Shown in pieces: positions 7,272 to 15,934 of a stretch of 64,000 nucleotides of DNA. Made by a program: the position numbers and the translations under genes. This DNA comes from Brevibacterium sp. S22 (lineage in GTDB: Bacteria > Actinomycetota > Actinomycetes > Actinomycetales > Brevibacteriaceae): assembly GCF_004745485.1 (NCBI RefSeq), contig NZ_RHFG01000019.1, positions 1 to 64,000 of the forward strand. The letters are read 5' to 3'. Each line of letters opens with the position of its first letter. Within the stretch, counting starts at the first letter, position 1. A model generated the notes under the pieces. The model did not search any database. It was not told where the DNA came from and was given only the letters and a program-made list of their open reading frames with translations.

Positions 7272-9148
7272 GAACCTCGATTGCCACAGTGTGCCTGTCG
7301 GGCACGCTCGAGGAGAAGCTGCAGGCTGCCGCGACGGCAGGATTCGACGGGGTCGAGATCTTCGAGCAGGATCTCGTCGTCTCCCCCAATTCCCCGGAGG
7401 CGATCGCTGCGCTGGCCGCAGAGCTCGGGCTGAGCCTCGACCTCTATCAGCCCTTCCGTGATTTCGAAGGCGTCGATGACGAGCAGTTCGCCGCCAACCT
7501 GGTCCGGGCCGAGGCGAAGTTCCAGCTGATGCGGCGCCTGGGTATGACCACGATCCTGCTGTGTTCGAATGTCGCCACCGCGACCATCGACGATGACGAG
7601 GTCGTCGTCGATCAGCTGCGCAGCCTCGGCGACCTTGCCGAGAAGTACGGCATCGACGTCGCCTACGAGGCTTTGGCCTGGGGACGGTTCGTCTCCGAAT
7701 ATGATCGCGCCTGGGATCTCGTCAAGGCCGCTGACCATCCGCGCATCGGCACCTGTCTCGACAGCTTCCACATCCTCTCCCGCGGCACGGACCTGTCCCG
7801 CATCGCCGAGATTCCGGGCGAGAAGATCTACTTCCTCCAACTCGCCGACGCCCCGGCCCTGTCGATGGACGTGCTCAGCTGGTCCCGTCACCACCGAGTC
7901 TTCCCCGGCGAAGGGTCATGGGACCTCACCGACTTCCTCGCTCGAGTCGCTGCCACCGGGTACAGCGGACCGGTGTCGCTCGAGGTCTTCAACGACTCCT
8001 TCCGGCAGGCCGACACTCAGCGCACCGCCGTCGACGGTCTGCGCTCTCTGCGGTGGCTCGAAGCCAATGTCTCTGAGGTCGGCACGGACAGCGACCGTGT
8101 GCGGCTCGATCTGCAGCCGCTGCCGCAGGTCGCGGAGCCTCGCGGCATCGACTACGTCGAACTGAACACCGATGATCTGGGGGCGCTCACCCGGCAGATC
8201 CATCAGCTCGGCTTCCGGTTCGTCGGCTTCCACCGCACGAAACCGCATGTGCAGCTGTGGCGACGCGGCCAGGCTCGAATCGTCGTCACCGAGTCCACCG
8301 AACCGGCTGTCGAATCCTCTACCGAACCGCCCGTCGCATCCACCTACCCGGCAGCAGATTCCGCGGGCTCCGGGACTCACCTGCGAGGCATCGGCTTCGC
8401 CGTCGCCGATGCCGATGCCGCCATGGGGCGGGCGATCCTGCTCCAGGCCGCCGAAGTGCCCCGCGATCAGGCCCATGATGAGGAAGTTCTGCGCGGCGTG
8501 TTCGCTCCGGACGGCTCCGAGGTGTTCTTCGGAAATGGGACCGGGGTCGATCCGACATGGACCGAGGAGTTCGGCAACGTCCCCGATGACCGACGCTCGG
8601 CAATCGATCATGTCAACCTGGCGCAGCCCGCGCACCACTACGACGAAGCGGTGCTCTTCTACACCTCCCTCCTGGCTCTCCACGCTCAGTCATCGAACGA
8701 TGTGCCCAGCCCTTCGGGACTCATCCGCTCTCAGGTCATGGCGAGCTCCGACGGAGTCATCCGGATGCCGCTCAACCTCGCACCACGCTCTGCCGAATCG
8801 GCGGTGACCGGCGACTATCCCGAGCACGTCGCTCTCGCCTGCGATGACATCTTCACGGCGGCCGCGACCGCTGTCTCGCGTGGGCTGGACTTCCTCACCG
8901 TTCCCGAGAACTACTACGAAGACCTCGAGGCGCGGTTCGAGCTCGAACCGGAGCTGCTCGAACGGCTGCGCGAGAACAACATCCTCTACGACCGAGACGA
9001 CCGCGGCGAGTTCCTCCACTTCTACACTTCGACGATCGGGTCGGTGTTCTTCGAGATGGTCGAGCGTCGCAACGACTACCAAGGCTACGGCGCCCCGAAC
9101 GCGCCGGTGCGGTTGGCCGCCCAACACCGGCGCAACTCGGGCCGCTGA
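7268..9148 (+). CDS. 3-dehydroshikimate dehydratase (TIM barrel) fused to an HPPD-like VOC module
   Basis: A 626-aa two-part enzyme. Residues 1 to about 275 form an AP-endonuclease-2/sugar isomerase-type TIM barrel; acidic and His metal ligands are visible in YEALAWGRF, CLDSFHIL and SLEVFND. Residues about 290-626 resemble 4-hydroxyphenylpyruvate dioxygenase, with a plausible 2-His-1-Glu site at His448 (DHVNL), His520 (HVALACDD) and Glu596 (FFEMVER). QuiC/QsuB-type fusions of this kind convert 3-dehydroshikimate to protocatechuate with the N-terminal domain; the role of the C-terminal module is uncertain. It follows the transporter by an ATGA overlap. No protocatechuate ring-cleavage genes are in the window. 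Confidence 0.85.
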   Translation: MRTSIATVCLSGTLEEKLQAAATAGFDGVEIFEQDLVVSPNSPEAIAALAAELGLSLDLYQPFRDFEGVDDEQFAANLVRAEAKFQLMRRLGMTTILLCSNVATATIDDDEVVVDQLRSLGDLAEKYGIDVAYEALAWGRFVSEYDRAWDLVKAADHPRIGTCLDSFHILSRGTDLSRIAEIPGEKIYFLQLADAPALSMDVLSWSRHHRVFPGEGSWDLTDFLARVAATGYSGPVSLEVFNDSFRQADTQRTAVDGLRSLRWLEANVSEVGTDSDRVRLDLQPLPQVAEPRGIDYVELNTDDLGALTRQIHQLGFRFVGFHRTKPHVQLWRRGQARIVVTESTEPAVESSTEPPVASTYPAADSAGSGTHLRGIGFAVADADAAMGRAILLQAAEVPRDQAHDEEVLRGVFAPDGSEVFFGNGTGVDPTWTEEFGNVPDDRRSAIDHVNLAQPAHHYDEAVLFYTSLLALHAQSSNDVPSPSGLIRSQVMASSDGVIRMPLNLAPRSAESAVTGDYPEHVALACDDIFTAAATAVSRGLDFLTVPENYYEDLEARFELEPELLERLRENNILYDRDDRGEFLHFYTSTIGSVFFEMVERRNDYQGYGAPNAPVRLAAQHRRNSGR

Positions 9149-9158
9149 CCCGACCGGG

Positions 9159-10082
9159 TCAGAACGGCGCCGCGCCGGTCGTGCCCGACATCGGGTACGG
9201 TCGAGCCCAGTCAGGCTCGAGCGCCTCCTCGGACTCGCAGGGATCAGCTCTGTATTCGGGTTCGAACACCGATGCCCACCCTTCGGCTTCACCGCGAACT
9301 TCGGGATCGTACGTCCCCGGCCACCACTCAGGCTCGGAGTCGAGTTCATCGTCGAGAGGGTACGGCAGATCGAGTTTCCTGCGCTTCGGGTCCGACTGGA
9401 GACGACGGTGCGCGAGCTGCCAGACGATCTGCTTGACCACCCTGTCTTCGACGTCGAGGTAGTCGGCCGTCGCTTTGATCAGTTCGAGCACAGCGTCGTC
9501 GCCGCGGATGCTGACGGACCACCTGACCACCTCAGCGATGAGAAAGTTCACCCTGTAGTCGATCTCGAGGTGAGCAGACCCGGCGAGCACCAACAGGGCG
9601 TTCCAGGAGATCCCCGACTTCTGGCTCGGCAGCTCTCTCCAGTCACGGGCCACCTCGTTGGTGTGCCGTCCGCTCGATGGTTCGTCACCGACCGAGCCGA
9701 GGAGGTCCTCGACGGTGTCGATGCCGTGGTCGGCCATCAGCCGGGTGGCACGGTCGACGATCTCGGCCCTGAGGATGGCCCCAGGGTGGGAATGGGCGGG
9801 TTTGACGTTGCGAATCACCTCCCGAGCCCACACCTCCGGCCCACCGGCCGTGGCAATCGAGTAGCGCAGCATCTTTGCTCCGTCGGCGCTCCCATGCCGG
9901 GCGATGTACCGATTGAGGAGGTTGTCGATCGCTGTTGGGTGGGAACCCGTCGTGAAGAGCGCATCGAGGATGCACAGCGCGAGACTGTTCGGGTAGCCGA
10001 TCGGCCGCGGCTTTCCGCTCCCGTCGATGAATTCTTCGCAGCGGTATGCCAAGTTGCGGATGCTTCTGGTCCTGATCTCCAT
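9159..10082 (-). CDS. Conserved-looking hypothetical protein with weak HhH/endonuclease III-like features
   Basis: 307 aa, not assigned. An N-terminal half has SLALCILDALFTT followed by NLLNRYIARHG, and a middle part reads like a helix-hairpin-helix region: LPSQKSGISWNALLVLAG aligns loosely with the VPGVG-x-KTA loop of the HhH-GPD fold. I see no clear catalytic Lys/Asp pair or Fe-S cysteines. The last 90 residues are Trp/Pro/acid-rich and probably flexible. GGAAGG lies upstream of the ATG. It is monocistronic and convergent with the fusion enzyme gene 10 bp away. DNA repair or modification is only a guess. Confidence 0.6.
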   Translation of the reverse strand: MEIRTRSIRNLAYRCEEFIDGSGKPRPIGYPNSLALCILDALFTTGSHPTAIDNLLNRYIARHGSADGAKMLRYSIATAGGPEVWAREVIRNVKPAHSHPGAILRAEIVDRATRLMADHGIDTVEDLLGSVGDEPSSGRHTNEVARDWRELPSQKSGISWNALLVLAGSAHLEIDYRVNFLIAEVVRWSVSIRGDDAVLELIKATADYLDVEDRVVKQIVWQLAHRRLQSDPKRRKLDLPYPLDDELDSEPEWWPGTYDPEVRGEAEGWASVFEPEYRADPCESEEALEPDWARPYPMSGTTGAAPF

Positions 10083-10318
10083 TGTTCTGACCTTCCGTCA
10101 TGCGCCGCACCCTGCGACGCGTGGCCCCTGACTCCACTGTCAGAGACATGAGACGAAACTTACCGGTCAGCACTGACACAGAATGATCGGAATCAAATCG
10201 AACTGAGGATTCCTGTGCTGGCATCAGCGTTTCCAAGAGTTCCCGGTCGCATTCGTGCCCCATCTCACCAGCGGCTTTCCGTCTTGGCACACCTCACGGG
10301 CTCTGGCAGGGTGGTGAC

Positions 10319-10636
10319 ATGAGCACAGAAGAGATCATCATCGATGGCCCCCTGGCACGCGCGACCCGCATCCTCTGTCAGGTCTCGGCCAAGGACGTGG
10401 CAGGCAAGGCAGAGCTCGGCAAGTCCGAGCTCAAGGAGTACGAGAAGGGAACAGCGGACCTCACCGCCGAGCAGGAGCGTCGCCTCGTCCTCGCCCTCGA
10501 ACAGTACGGTGCACGGTTCATACCCGACGGCAAGGAGGGCGGCTACGGCATCCGCCTGAAGTTCGGACGAGCCAAGGTCCGCGCCATCGAGCGCTGGGAA
10601 GACGAAGGCGGCACTCCCGGTGCCGATGACGTCTGA
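10319..10636 (+). CDS. Small XRE-like helix-turn-helix protein
   Basis: 105 aa. Residues 12-60 resemble a lambda-repressor-type HTH: ARATRILCQVSAKDVAGKA is helix 1-2 and ELGKSELKEYEKGTADL is the recognition helix region. A basic/acidic C-terminal tail of about 45 residues follows, with no dimerisation or effector domain. The upstream AGGGTGG sequence may serve as the ribosome-binding site. It has no toxin partner or neighbouring phage gene, so it is a stand-alone regulator of unknown target. Its stop precedes the strong bidirectional terminator shared with gap. Confidence 0.6.
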   Translation: MSTEEIIIDGPLARATRILCQVSAKDVAGKAELGKSELKEYEKGTADLTAEQERRLVLALEQYGARFIPDGKEGGYGIRLKFGRAKVRAIERWEDEGGTPGADDV

Positions 10637-10706
10637 GTTCTGCACCGAAGACATCCGAATGATCAGACACCTTCTGCGAAGATGAGGCGCCTGAGTGGTC
10701 AGAAGA

Positions 10707-10747
10707 CTGTGGCCTCGAACCTGCTCAACGCAGGCTCGAGGCCACAG
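10707..10747. terminator. Bidirectional terminator between the HTH gene and gap
   Basis: A 17-bp stem with one mismatch: CTGTGGCCTCGAACCTG (10707-10723) pairs with 10731-10747 around the 7-base loop CTCAACG. It lies between convergent genes and can serve both. The minus-strand side continues into TCTTCT, a moderate T-tract. Confidence 0.85.
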
Positions 10748-10829
10748 CTGCATCCGTTGGCAGCGAGGGACCACCTCGGTGCCGAAAATGTCGCCGGCGT
10801 CGAGCGCCGGGATACATCAGCGCGGAACG

Positions 10830-11825
10830 TCAGTTCCTGCCGATGAACTCGAGGTTGTCGACGACACGATTTGAGAAGCCCCACTCGTTGTCATACCAGG
10901 CCACGACCTTCACATGCTTGCCGACCACGCGGGTCAGGGCGGAGTCGAAGATCGACGAAGCGGGCTGGCCGACGATATCCGAGGAGACGATGGGCTCGGT
11001 CTCATAGTCGAGGATGCCCTTGAGCTCACCTTCGGCGGCCTGCTTGTAGGCGCCGAGCACCTCGTCACGGGTCACCTCACGGGACACGGTGGTGTTGATC
11101 TCGACGATCGAACCGACCGGGACGGGCACACGGATGGCGTCGCCCGAGAGCTTGCCGTCGAGCTGCGGGAGGACGAGGCCGATGGCCTTGGCCGCACCCG
11201 TGGACGTGGGGATCATGTTCTCGGCGGCGGCACGGGAACGGCGGGGGTCCTTGTGGGGGCCGTCCTGGACCATCTGGTCGCCGGTGTAAGCGTGGACCGT
11301 GGTCATGAATCCCTGCTCGATTCCGGCGAGGTCGTCGAGGACCTTGGCCAACGGGGCCAGAGCGTTCGTCGTGCAGGAGGCGTTGGAGATGACGGTGTGT
11401 TCGGGCTTGTAGGCCTCATTGTTCACACCATAGGCGAGGGTGACGTCGGCACCCTTCGAGGGGGCGGAGACGAGGACCTTCTTCGCGCCGGCGGTGATGT
11501 GGGCGCGGGCTTTTTCGGCCTTGGTGAAGCGGCCGGTGGACTCGAGCGCGATGTCGATGTCGAGCTCGCCCCAGGGCAGTTCGGCCGGATCCTTCTCTGC
11601 GAAGACCTTGATGGTCCTGCCGTCGATGACGAGGGCGTCCTCGGTGGCCTCGACGCTGTGGTTGAAGCGCCCGAGGGTGGTGTCGAACTTCAGCAGCCGA
11701 GCGAGATCGTCGACAGCGCCGAGGTCGTTGATGGCAACGACCTCAAGCTCGCTGCCGCGCTCGATCAGGGCGCGCAGGGTGCTGCGTCCGATGCGACCGA
11801 AACCATTGATGGCGATGCGAGTCAA
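10830..11825 (-). CDS. gap: Glyceraldehyde-3-phosphate dehydrogenase (type I)
   Basis: Central glycolytic/gluconeogenic enzyme converting glyceraldehyde 3-phosphate, phosphate and NAD+ to 1,3-bisphosphoglycerate. It has the NAD-binding start TRIAINGFGRIGRSTLRAL, the catalytic Cys in SNASCTTNALAPL and the conserved C-terminal WYDNEWGFSNRVVDN. About 332 aa, full length. The longest reading begins at a GTG (11831) that is itself the last base of AAGGAG; the TTG at 11825 lies five bases after that Shine-Dalgarno sequence and is the better start. It stands alone, without pgk or tpi next to it. Confidence 0.96.
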   Translation of the reverse strand: MTRIAINGFGRIGRSTLRALIERGSELEVVAINDLGAVDDLARLLKFDTTLGRFNHSVEATEDALVIDGRTIKVFAEKDPAELPWGELDIDIALESTGRFTKAEKARAHITAGAKKVLVSAPSKGADVTLAYGVNNEAYKPEHTVISNASCTTNALAPLAKVLDDLAGIEQGFMTTVHAYTGDQMVQDGPHKDPRRSRAAAENMIPTSTGAAKAIGLVLPQLDGKLSGDAIRVPVPVGSIVEINTTVSREVTRDEVLGAYKQAAEGELKGILDYETEPIVSSDIVGQPASSIFDSALTRVVGKHVKVVAWYDNEWGFSNRVVDNLEFIGRN

Positions 11826-12038
11826 TGTCACTCCTTGTACACGGGATTCGTCTTGATATCTCCATCATGGGCGATCAGCACGCGCGGCAACAGTGGCCAG
11901 ACAGACAATCTACGCAAGGTTTAAGCCAGTCGTATTGCCAGATGTCGAAAGTTTTTCGCCACCGTGATCTGGGTCGCCGAAAAGGGTCGAATAGGGTGCG
12001 GACATACCGCGCGGAAAGGCCTCGAGAGCAGGTGCCTA

Positions 12039-13190
12039 TCAGCCCTGGAAGGAGTGCCGGTAGTCGTTCGGGGACGTTGAGAGAATGCGTTGGAAGTGCA
12101 TCCGCAGATTCGCACCCGTTCCGAGTCCCACCTGGTCAGCGATCTGTTCGATGCCCAGATCGGAGTTCTCCAGCAGCTCCCTTGCCAGGTCGACTCGGGC
12201 TCTGAGCACCCACTGCATGGGCGTATAGCCGGTGTCTTCGACGAAACGGCGGGAGAAGGTGCGCACGGAGACTCCGGCATTGGCCGCGAGGTCGCGCAGG
12301 GTGATCTTCTCCCCGATGTGCTGCAGTGCCCATTCGCGGGTGTCGGCGAAGTCGTCGCCGAGTGGGTCGGGCACGCTGCGCGGCACGTATTGCGCCTGGC
12401 CGGCACTGCGGTAGGCGGCGGCGACGAGTCGCCGGGCGACCTGGTTGGACAGGCCGACGCCGTGATCGCTGCGGATGAGGTGGAGGCACAGATCGATCGC
12501 CGAGGCGGCTCCGGCCGAGGTCAGCAGCTGTCCTTCGTCGATGAAGAGGACGTTCTCGTCGACCTTGATCGAGGGGAACCGTCGCGCGAGCTCCTTCGCC
12601 GTCGACCAGTGCGTGGTGGCTCGACGCCCCACGAGCAGACCGGTGCGGGCGAGGACGAAGGTGCCGGTAGAGATCGCGGCGATCCGCGCGCCGCGTTCGA
12701 ATGCCGAGAGCAGGGCTCCGATGACCGAGGCAGGTGGTTCTTCCGCCACCGCCGAGGTGGCACCGGGGAGAATGATCGTGTCCGCGGCTTCCAGCGCCGC
12801 GAGTCCCTGGTCGACGGAGTAGTCGAGTCCGTCCGATCCGGTGATTCTGCCTGCGGCGATTCCGCAGACTTCGACCTCATAGGGCCAGATCCCGGCGGGG
12901 ACCGCCCCTGCCCGCTCACCGGCAGGAACCGACCCAGGCAGTTCGTGGGCAGGTGCTGCGCCGGTATCTTCGCCTGCGACCGCGGCAGCCATCGCACCGG
13001 CGACGGCGGGCCGTTCGGGCGGGGCCACCTCGGTGCGGGTGCGGGCCGTGGCGGCATTCGACTCCCGCCCGAACACCTGGACGGGGACCCCGAGGTCCAT
13101 GGCAGACACCCCGTCCAACGCCAGCACGAGGATGCGGTGCGGGCGGGAACGGAGCGTTCTGCGCTGGAGGGGGCGGGGCTCGTCACTCAT
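12039..13190 (-). CDS. GlxA-family transcriptional regulator (DJ-1/PfpI domain + AraC HTH)
   Basis: 383 aa. The N-terminal segment RILVLALDGVSAMDLGVPVQ begins a class I amidotransferase-like (DJ-1/PfpI) domain, interrupted after about residue 45 by a 50-60-residue Ala/Pro/Glu-rich insert. The AraC-type double HTH occupies about the last 100 residues (WALQHIGEKITLRDLAANAG, then ELLENSDLGIEQIADQVG). Such regulators sense small metabolites through the amidotransferase-like domain, which is usually not catalytic. GAGAGG precedes the ATG. No obvious target gene adjoins it, since gap is transcribed separately. Confidence 0.88.
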   Translation of the reverse strand: MSDEPRPLQRRTLRSRPHRILVLALDGVSAMDLGVPVQVFGRESNAATARTRTEVAPPERPAVAGAMAAAVAGEDTGAAPAHELPGSVPAGERAGAVPAGIWPYEVEVCGIAAGRITGSDGLDYSVDQGLAALEAADTIILPGATSAVAEEPPASVIGALLSAFERGARIAAISTGTFVLARTGLLVGRRATTHWSTAKELARRFPSIKVDENVLFIDEGQLLTSAGAASAIDLCLHLIRSDHGVGLSNQVARRLVAAAYRSAGQAQYVPRSVPDPLGDDFADTREWALQHIGEKITLRDLAANAGVSVRTFSRRFVEDTGYTPMQWVLRARVDLARELLENSDLGIEQIADQVGLGTGANLRMHFQRILSTSPNDYRHSFQG

Positions 13191-13302
13191 GATCGCCTCT
13201 CAGTCTAGCGATCCAAGGCTGCTCCAGTGCGCGGCATTTCCAGTGGTGACGACGCTGCCGGAGCCCATTTCGGTCGCGACGGCCGGGGCGAGTGCCCCAG
13301 CC

Positions 13303-13644
13303 TCAGTGTTCGTGGGTGCCGGTGAGCTTGAAGCCCAGGCGACCGTGGGCGAAGGCTCCGCCGGCACGGATCGCCGAGGCGGTCCAGGCGGTCTCGGCCA
13401 GCTCGGTCTCCGTGGCCCCGGCCTTGACGGCGGCATTGGAGTGCGCGTCGATGCAGTAGGCGCACTGGGTGGTCAGGCCGACGGCGTAGGCGATGAGTTC
13501 GCGGTACTTCAGCGGGATCTCGCGGCCCTCGGGCGCGAAGACTGCGTTGTTGAACTCGCCGAATGCCTTGAGGATATCGGGGGTAGTCTCCTTGTAGGCC
13601 CTGTCGTACTTGCCGTCGTTCTCGCGGTCGAAGAAGTCTGTCAT
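13303..13644 (-). CDS. Carboxymuconolactone decarboxylase/AhpD-like protein
   Basis: 113 aa, the usual size for the CMD/AhpD single-domain family. The redox motif is visible as C-A-Y-C followed by IDAHSNAAVKAGAT, giving the CxxC...H arrangement of AhpD-type peroxidase or disulfide reductases. The start at 13644 is fixed by AGGAGG seven bases upstream; a longer reading to 13671 has no such support. It is a single gene downstream of a long non-coding stretch. A general thiol-redox or peroxide-detoxification role is likely; the partner is unknown. Confidence 0.85.
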   Translation of the reverse strand: MTDFFDRENDGKYDRAYKETTPDILKAFGEFNNAVFAPEGREIPLKYRELIAYAVGLTTQCAYCIDAHSNAAVKAGATETELAETAWTASAIRAGGAFAHGRLGFKLTGTHEH

Positions 13645-13987
13645 CGTGGTGCCTCCTGTGATCGGTGCCATTCCGATTCCTCACGCTACCGCGTCTCCGC
13701 GCCGCCTGCCCACCGATTTGTCACGCTGGGCTTCGTTGAATTGAGTTTCATTGACCTGCCTGCTGCCCCGTCCTGCGGAAGTCCACGCGGCATTCCTGCT
13801 TTGGCACTCCCCTGGTCTCCACACGAAGTGTCTGCTGCGGCACCACTGGGCGGATTCCACAAGGCTTGCCTGGCCGCTCGCAGGAATTCTCTGGTCATTC
13901 CACGGAGTTTTCGGCGACGAAACCACGGCGGATCGACCAGACATTCGCCTTGAGGGAGGGAAATGGCAGGCTCGGGATCGCGCGGTG
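13645..13987. other. Intergenic region, no gene recognised
   Basis: 343 bases between the AhpD-like gene and the serine hydrolase gene, both on the minus strand. It presumably holds the AhpD-like promoter; TAGCGT near 13682-13687 is a possible -10. The small overlapping reading frames have poor composition, and none has a convincing ribosome-binding site. I see no terminator hairpin or repeat. Confidence 0.5.
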
Positions 13988-15649
13988 TCAGTAGAGCGTG
14001 TTCTGGCCGATGAGCGGAGTCGCATCGAAGCTCGGCGCCGGCGGAGCCTGCGGGGCAAGGGCAGCCGCTTCCGGGGCGGGAGCCAGGTCGGCACGATCCG
14101 ATGCCTCCGGGGCGGGGGCCGACGTTTCCTGACCGGGAGGAGAACCCTCCGGCGCCGCCTCGGTGATGGCTTCGAACATGGCCAGGGTGCCGTGCTGCGC
14201 GGCCAGACTCACCGGTTCCGGATCGGAAGAGAGCTTGATGCCGACGGTCTGCGTGGCACGGTCGATGTAGAGCATCTGGCCGTGTATGCCGATGCCGATG
14301 ACGACGTTGCGGTCAGCCGAGGGCAGCCAGAACTGGCTGCGGTACATACCTCCCGGATATGAGCGCCCCGAGGGGGACGCGGCGAAGACCTTCGCGGAGT
14401 CCTCGGCACCGGTGAAGATATCGTCGACCCATTCCGCCGAGAGCACGCGTTCGCCGTTGTCCGTCGTGCCGCCGCGGGCGATCATCTCGCCGAAACGAGC
14501 GAGGTCGCGCAGGGTGGCGCTGATGGCGCCGTCGGCGATCGACCCGCCCCACCGGTCCTGGCAGACCTGGGCGGCATGGGCGGCACCGATCCGCGACCAC
14601 ACGTATTCGCTGGCGACGATGGAGAACGGCTGGCCGGTGACCGCCTCGGCGATCCAGGCGAGCACGTCGGTTTCGCAGCTGCGGTAGACGAATGCCGAAC
14701 CGTGGTCGCGTTCGCTGGTCAGACCGGTGAGGAAATTCTTGATCCCCTTCGCCGAGGAGGCCGTCCGGGGCGCGAAATCGACCGCTTCGAACAGGGCCCG
14801 GATCTCCGAGCCGTCCTCCAGGTATTCCTCGGAGAACTTGATGCCCGAACGCATGTCGAGCAGGTCGCGGATGGTCGCTCCCGCGTAACCGCTCTCGGCC
14901 AGGGCGGGCACATGCGTGGTGACGAGGTCGGCGGGGCTGAGCAGTCCGGCGTCGGCGAGCGCGCCGATGACGGTGGCGACGATGGATTTGCTCACGGAGA
15001 AGAGCATGTGCTGGCGGGCCGGCTTCATCGGCCACGCGTATTCCTCAGCCAGAGCGACCCCGTTGCGGGTGACGAGCCAGGCATCGGTGTGGGTGCCCGC
15101 GAGCACGTCGCCGACGGTGCTCCATGCCTCATCGATCGCCGGCCACTTCTCACGGTCGATGGCCAAGGGGCGGAAATCGTTGTCTTCGGTGACGAATTCG
15201 CGAACCGGTCCGATTCCGCGCGGGATTCCCCCGGTCGGGAAGATCTCCTGCATCCGGGTGAGCGCGAAGGCGAAGAACTCGGGCCACTTCCACGTGTCGA
15301 GGTCGATGCTTTCGAGCACCGCTTCGGAGGGATCGACGATCGCGTCTTCACTCGCCGAGGCGAGTTCCCCGACATGCGGGAGAGTGATATCCGGCGCCGA
15401 GGCGGGGGCGGCGGGTGCGGCGGAATCACCGGGAGAGTCGGTGGCGGCCTTCGACTCGGTGGGGACCTTCGAATCCGCAGGCTCAGCCGGGGCAGCGTCC
15501 ACCCGGGCCGTCCGGCCCGTACCGGTGTCAGCACCTTCACCGGCGTCAGCACCAGCGCCGGTGCCCTTCGTGTTGCCCGACAGTGCGCCGATGCGACGGT
15601 TCGGCGGGGTCACCGGGCGGGGCGGAAACGTCTCGTCTTCGCCTGCCAT
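13988..15649 (-). CDS. Serine hydrolase of the beta-lactamase/6-aminohexanoate hydrolase family
   Basis: About 553 aa from the ATG at 15649, which has GGAGG just upstream; longer readings back to 15835 lack support. The class C-type SxxK is Ser218-Val-Ser-Lys221 in MLFSVSKSIVATV, and the second active-site motif is Tyr322-Arg-Ser in FVYRSCETD, both as in NylB-like esterases. Residues 1-90 and the last 50 are Ala/Pro/Thr/Gly-rich and probably disordered. There is no signal peptide, so it is likely cytoplasmic or membrane-peripheral. Substrate unknown: esterase, amidase or peptidase activity are all possible. Confidence 0.85.
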   Translation of the reverse strand: MAGEDETFPPRPVTPPNRRIGALSGNTKGTGAGADAGEGADTGTGRTARVDAAPAEPADSKVPTESKAATDSPGDSAAPAAPASAPDITLPHVGELASASEDAIVDPSEAVLESIDLDTWKWPEFFAFALTRMQEIFPTGGIPRGIGPVREFVTEDNDFRPLAIDREKWPAIDEAWSTVGDVLAGTHTDAWLVTRNGVALAEEYAWPMKPARQHMLFSVSKSIVATVIGALADAGLLSPADLVTTHVPALAESGYAGATIRDLLDMRSGIKFSEEYLEDGSEIRALFEAVDFAPRTASSAKGIKNFLTGLTSERDHGSAFVYRSCETDVLAWIAEAVTGQPFSIVASEYVWSRIGAAHAAQVCQDRWGGSIADGAISATLRDLARFGEMIARGGTTDNGERVLSAEWVDDIFTGAEDSAKVFAASPSGRSYPGGMYRSQFWLPSADRNVVIGIGIHGQMLYIDRATQTVGIKLSSDPEPVSLAAQHGTLAMFEAITEAAPEGSPPGQETSAPAPEASDRADLAPAPEAAALAPQAPPAPSFDATPLIGQNTLY

Positions 15650-15934
15650 GTCACCTCCACTGCTTCGATCCGAACGGGTCTGCATGTGCGCAGGGTTGTC
15701 CCGATGCGCAGGGAACAGACTACCCGGACGAGGTGAAACTCCGTAGCGGAGCCGGGCCGATCCGTACTCCTCAACGTGCCTCGATCTGTCATCGTTGACG
15801 CCCTCACCAGGCGCGACGCAGCGGATCATTACCAATCAGTTATTCACCTGACAACCGGGCAGATCCGCGCCAATCCCACTTCAGCGCAGTTCAGTCTGCC
15901 TGCAGCTCCGCAGACGTCACCCGCCTGATCACTC

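Noticed and set aside
13681-14094. Possible small minus-strand genes in the 13.65-13.99 kb gap
   Set aside because: Frames of 70 and 137 codons have atypical composition, overlap the end of the serine hydrolase gene or lack a ribosome-binding site, and match no family.
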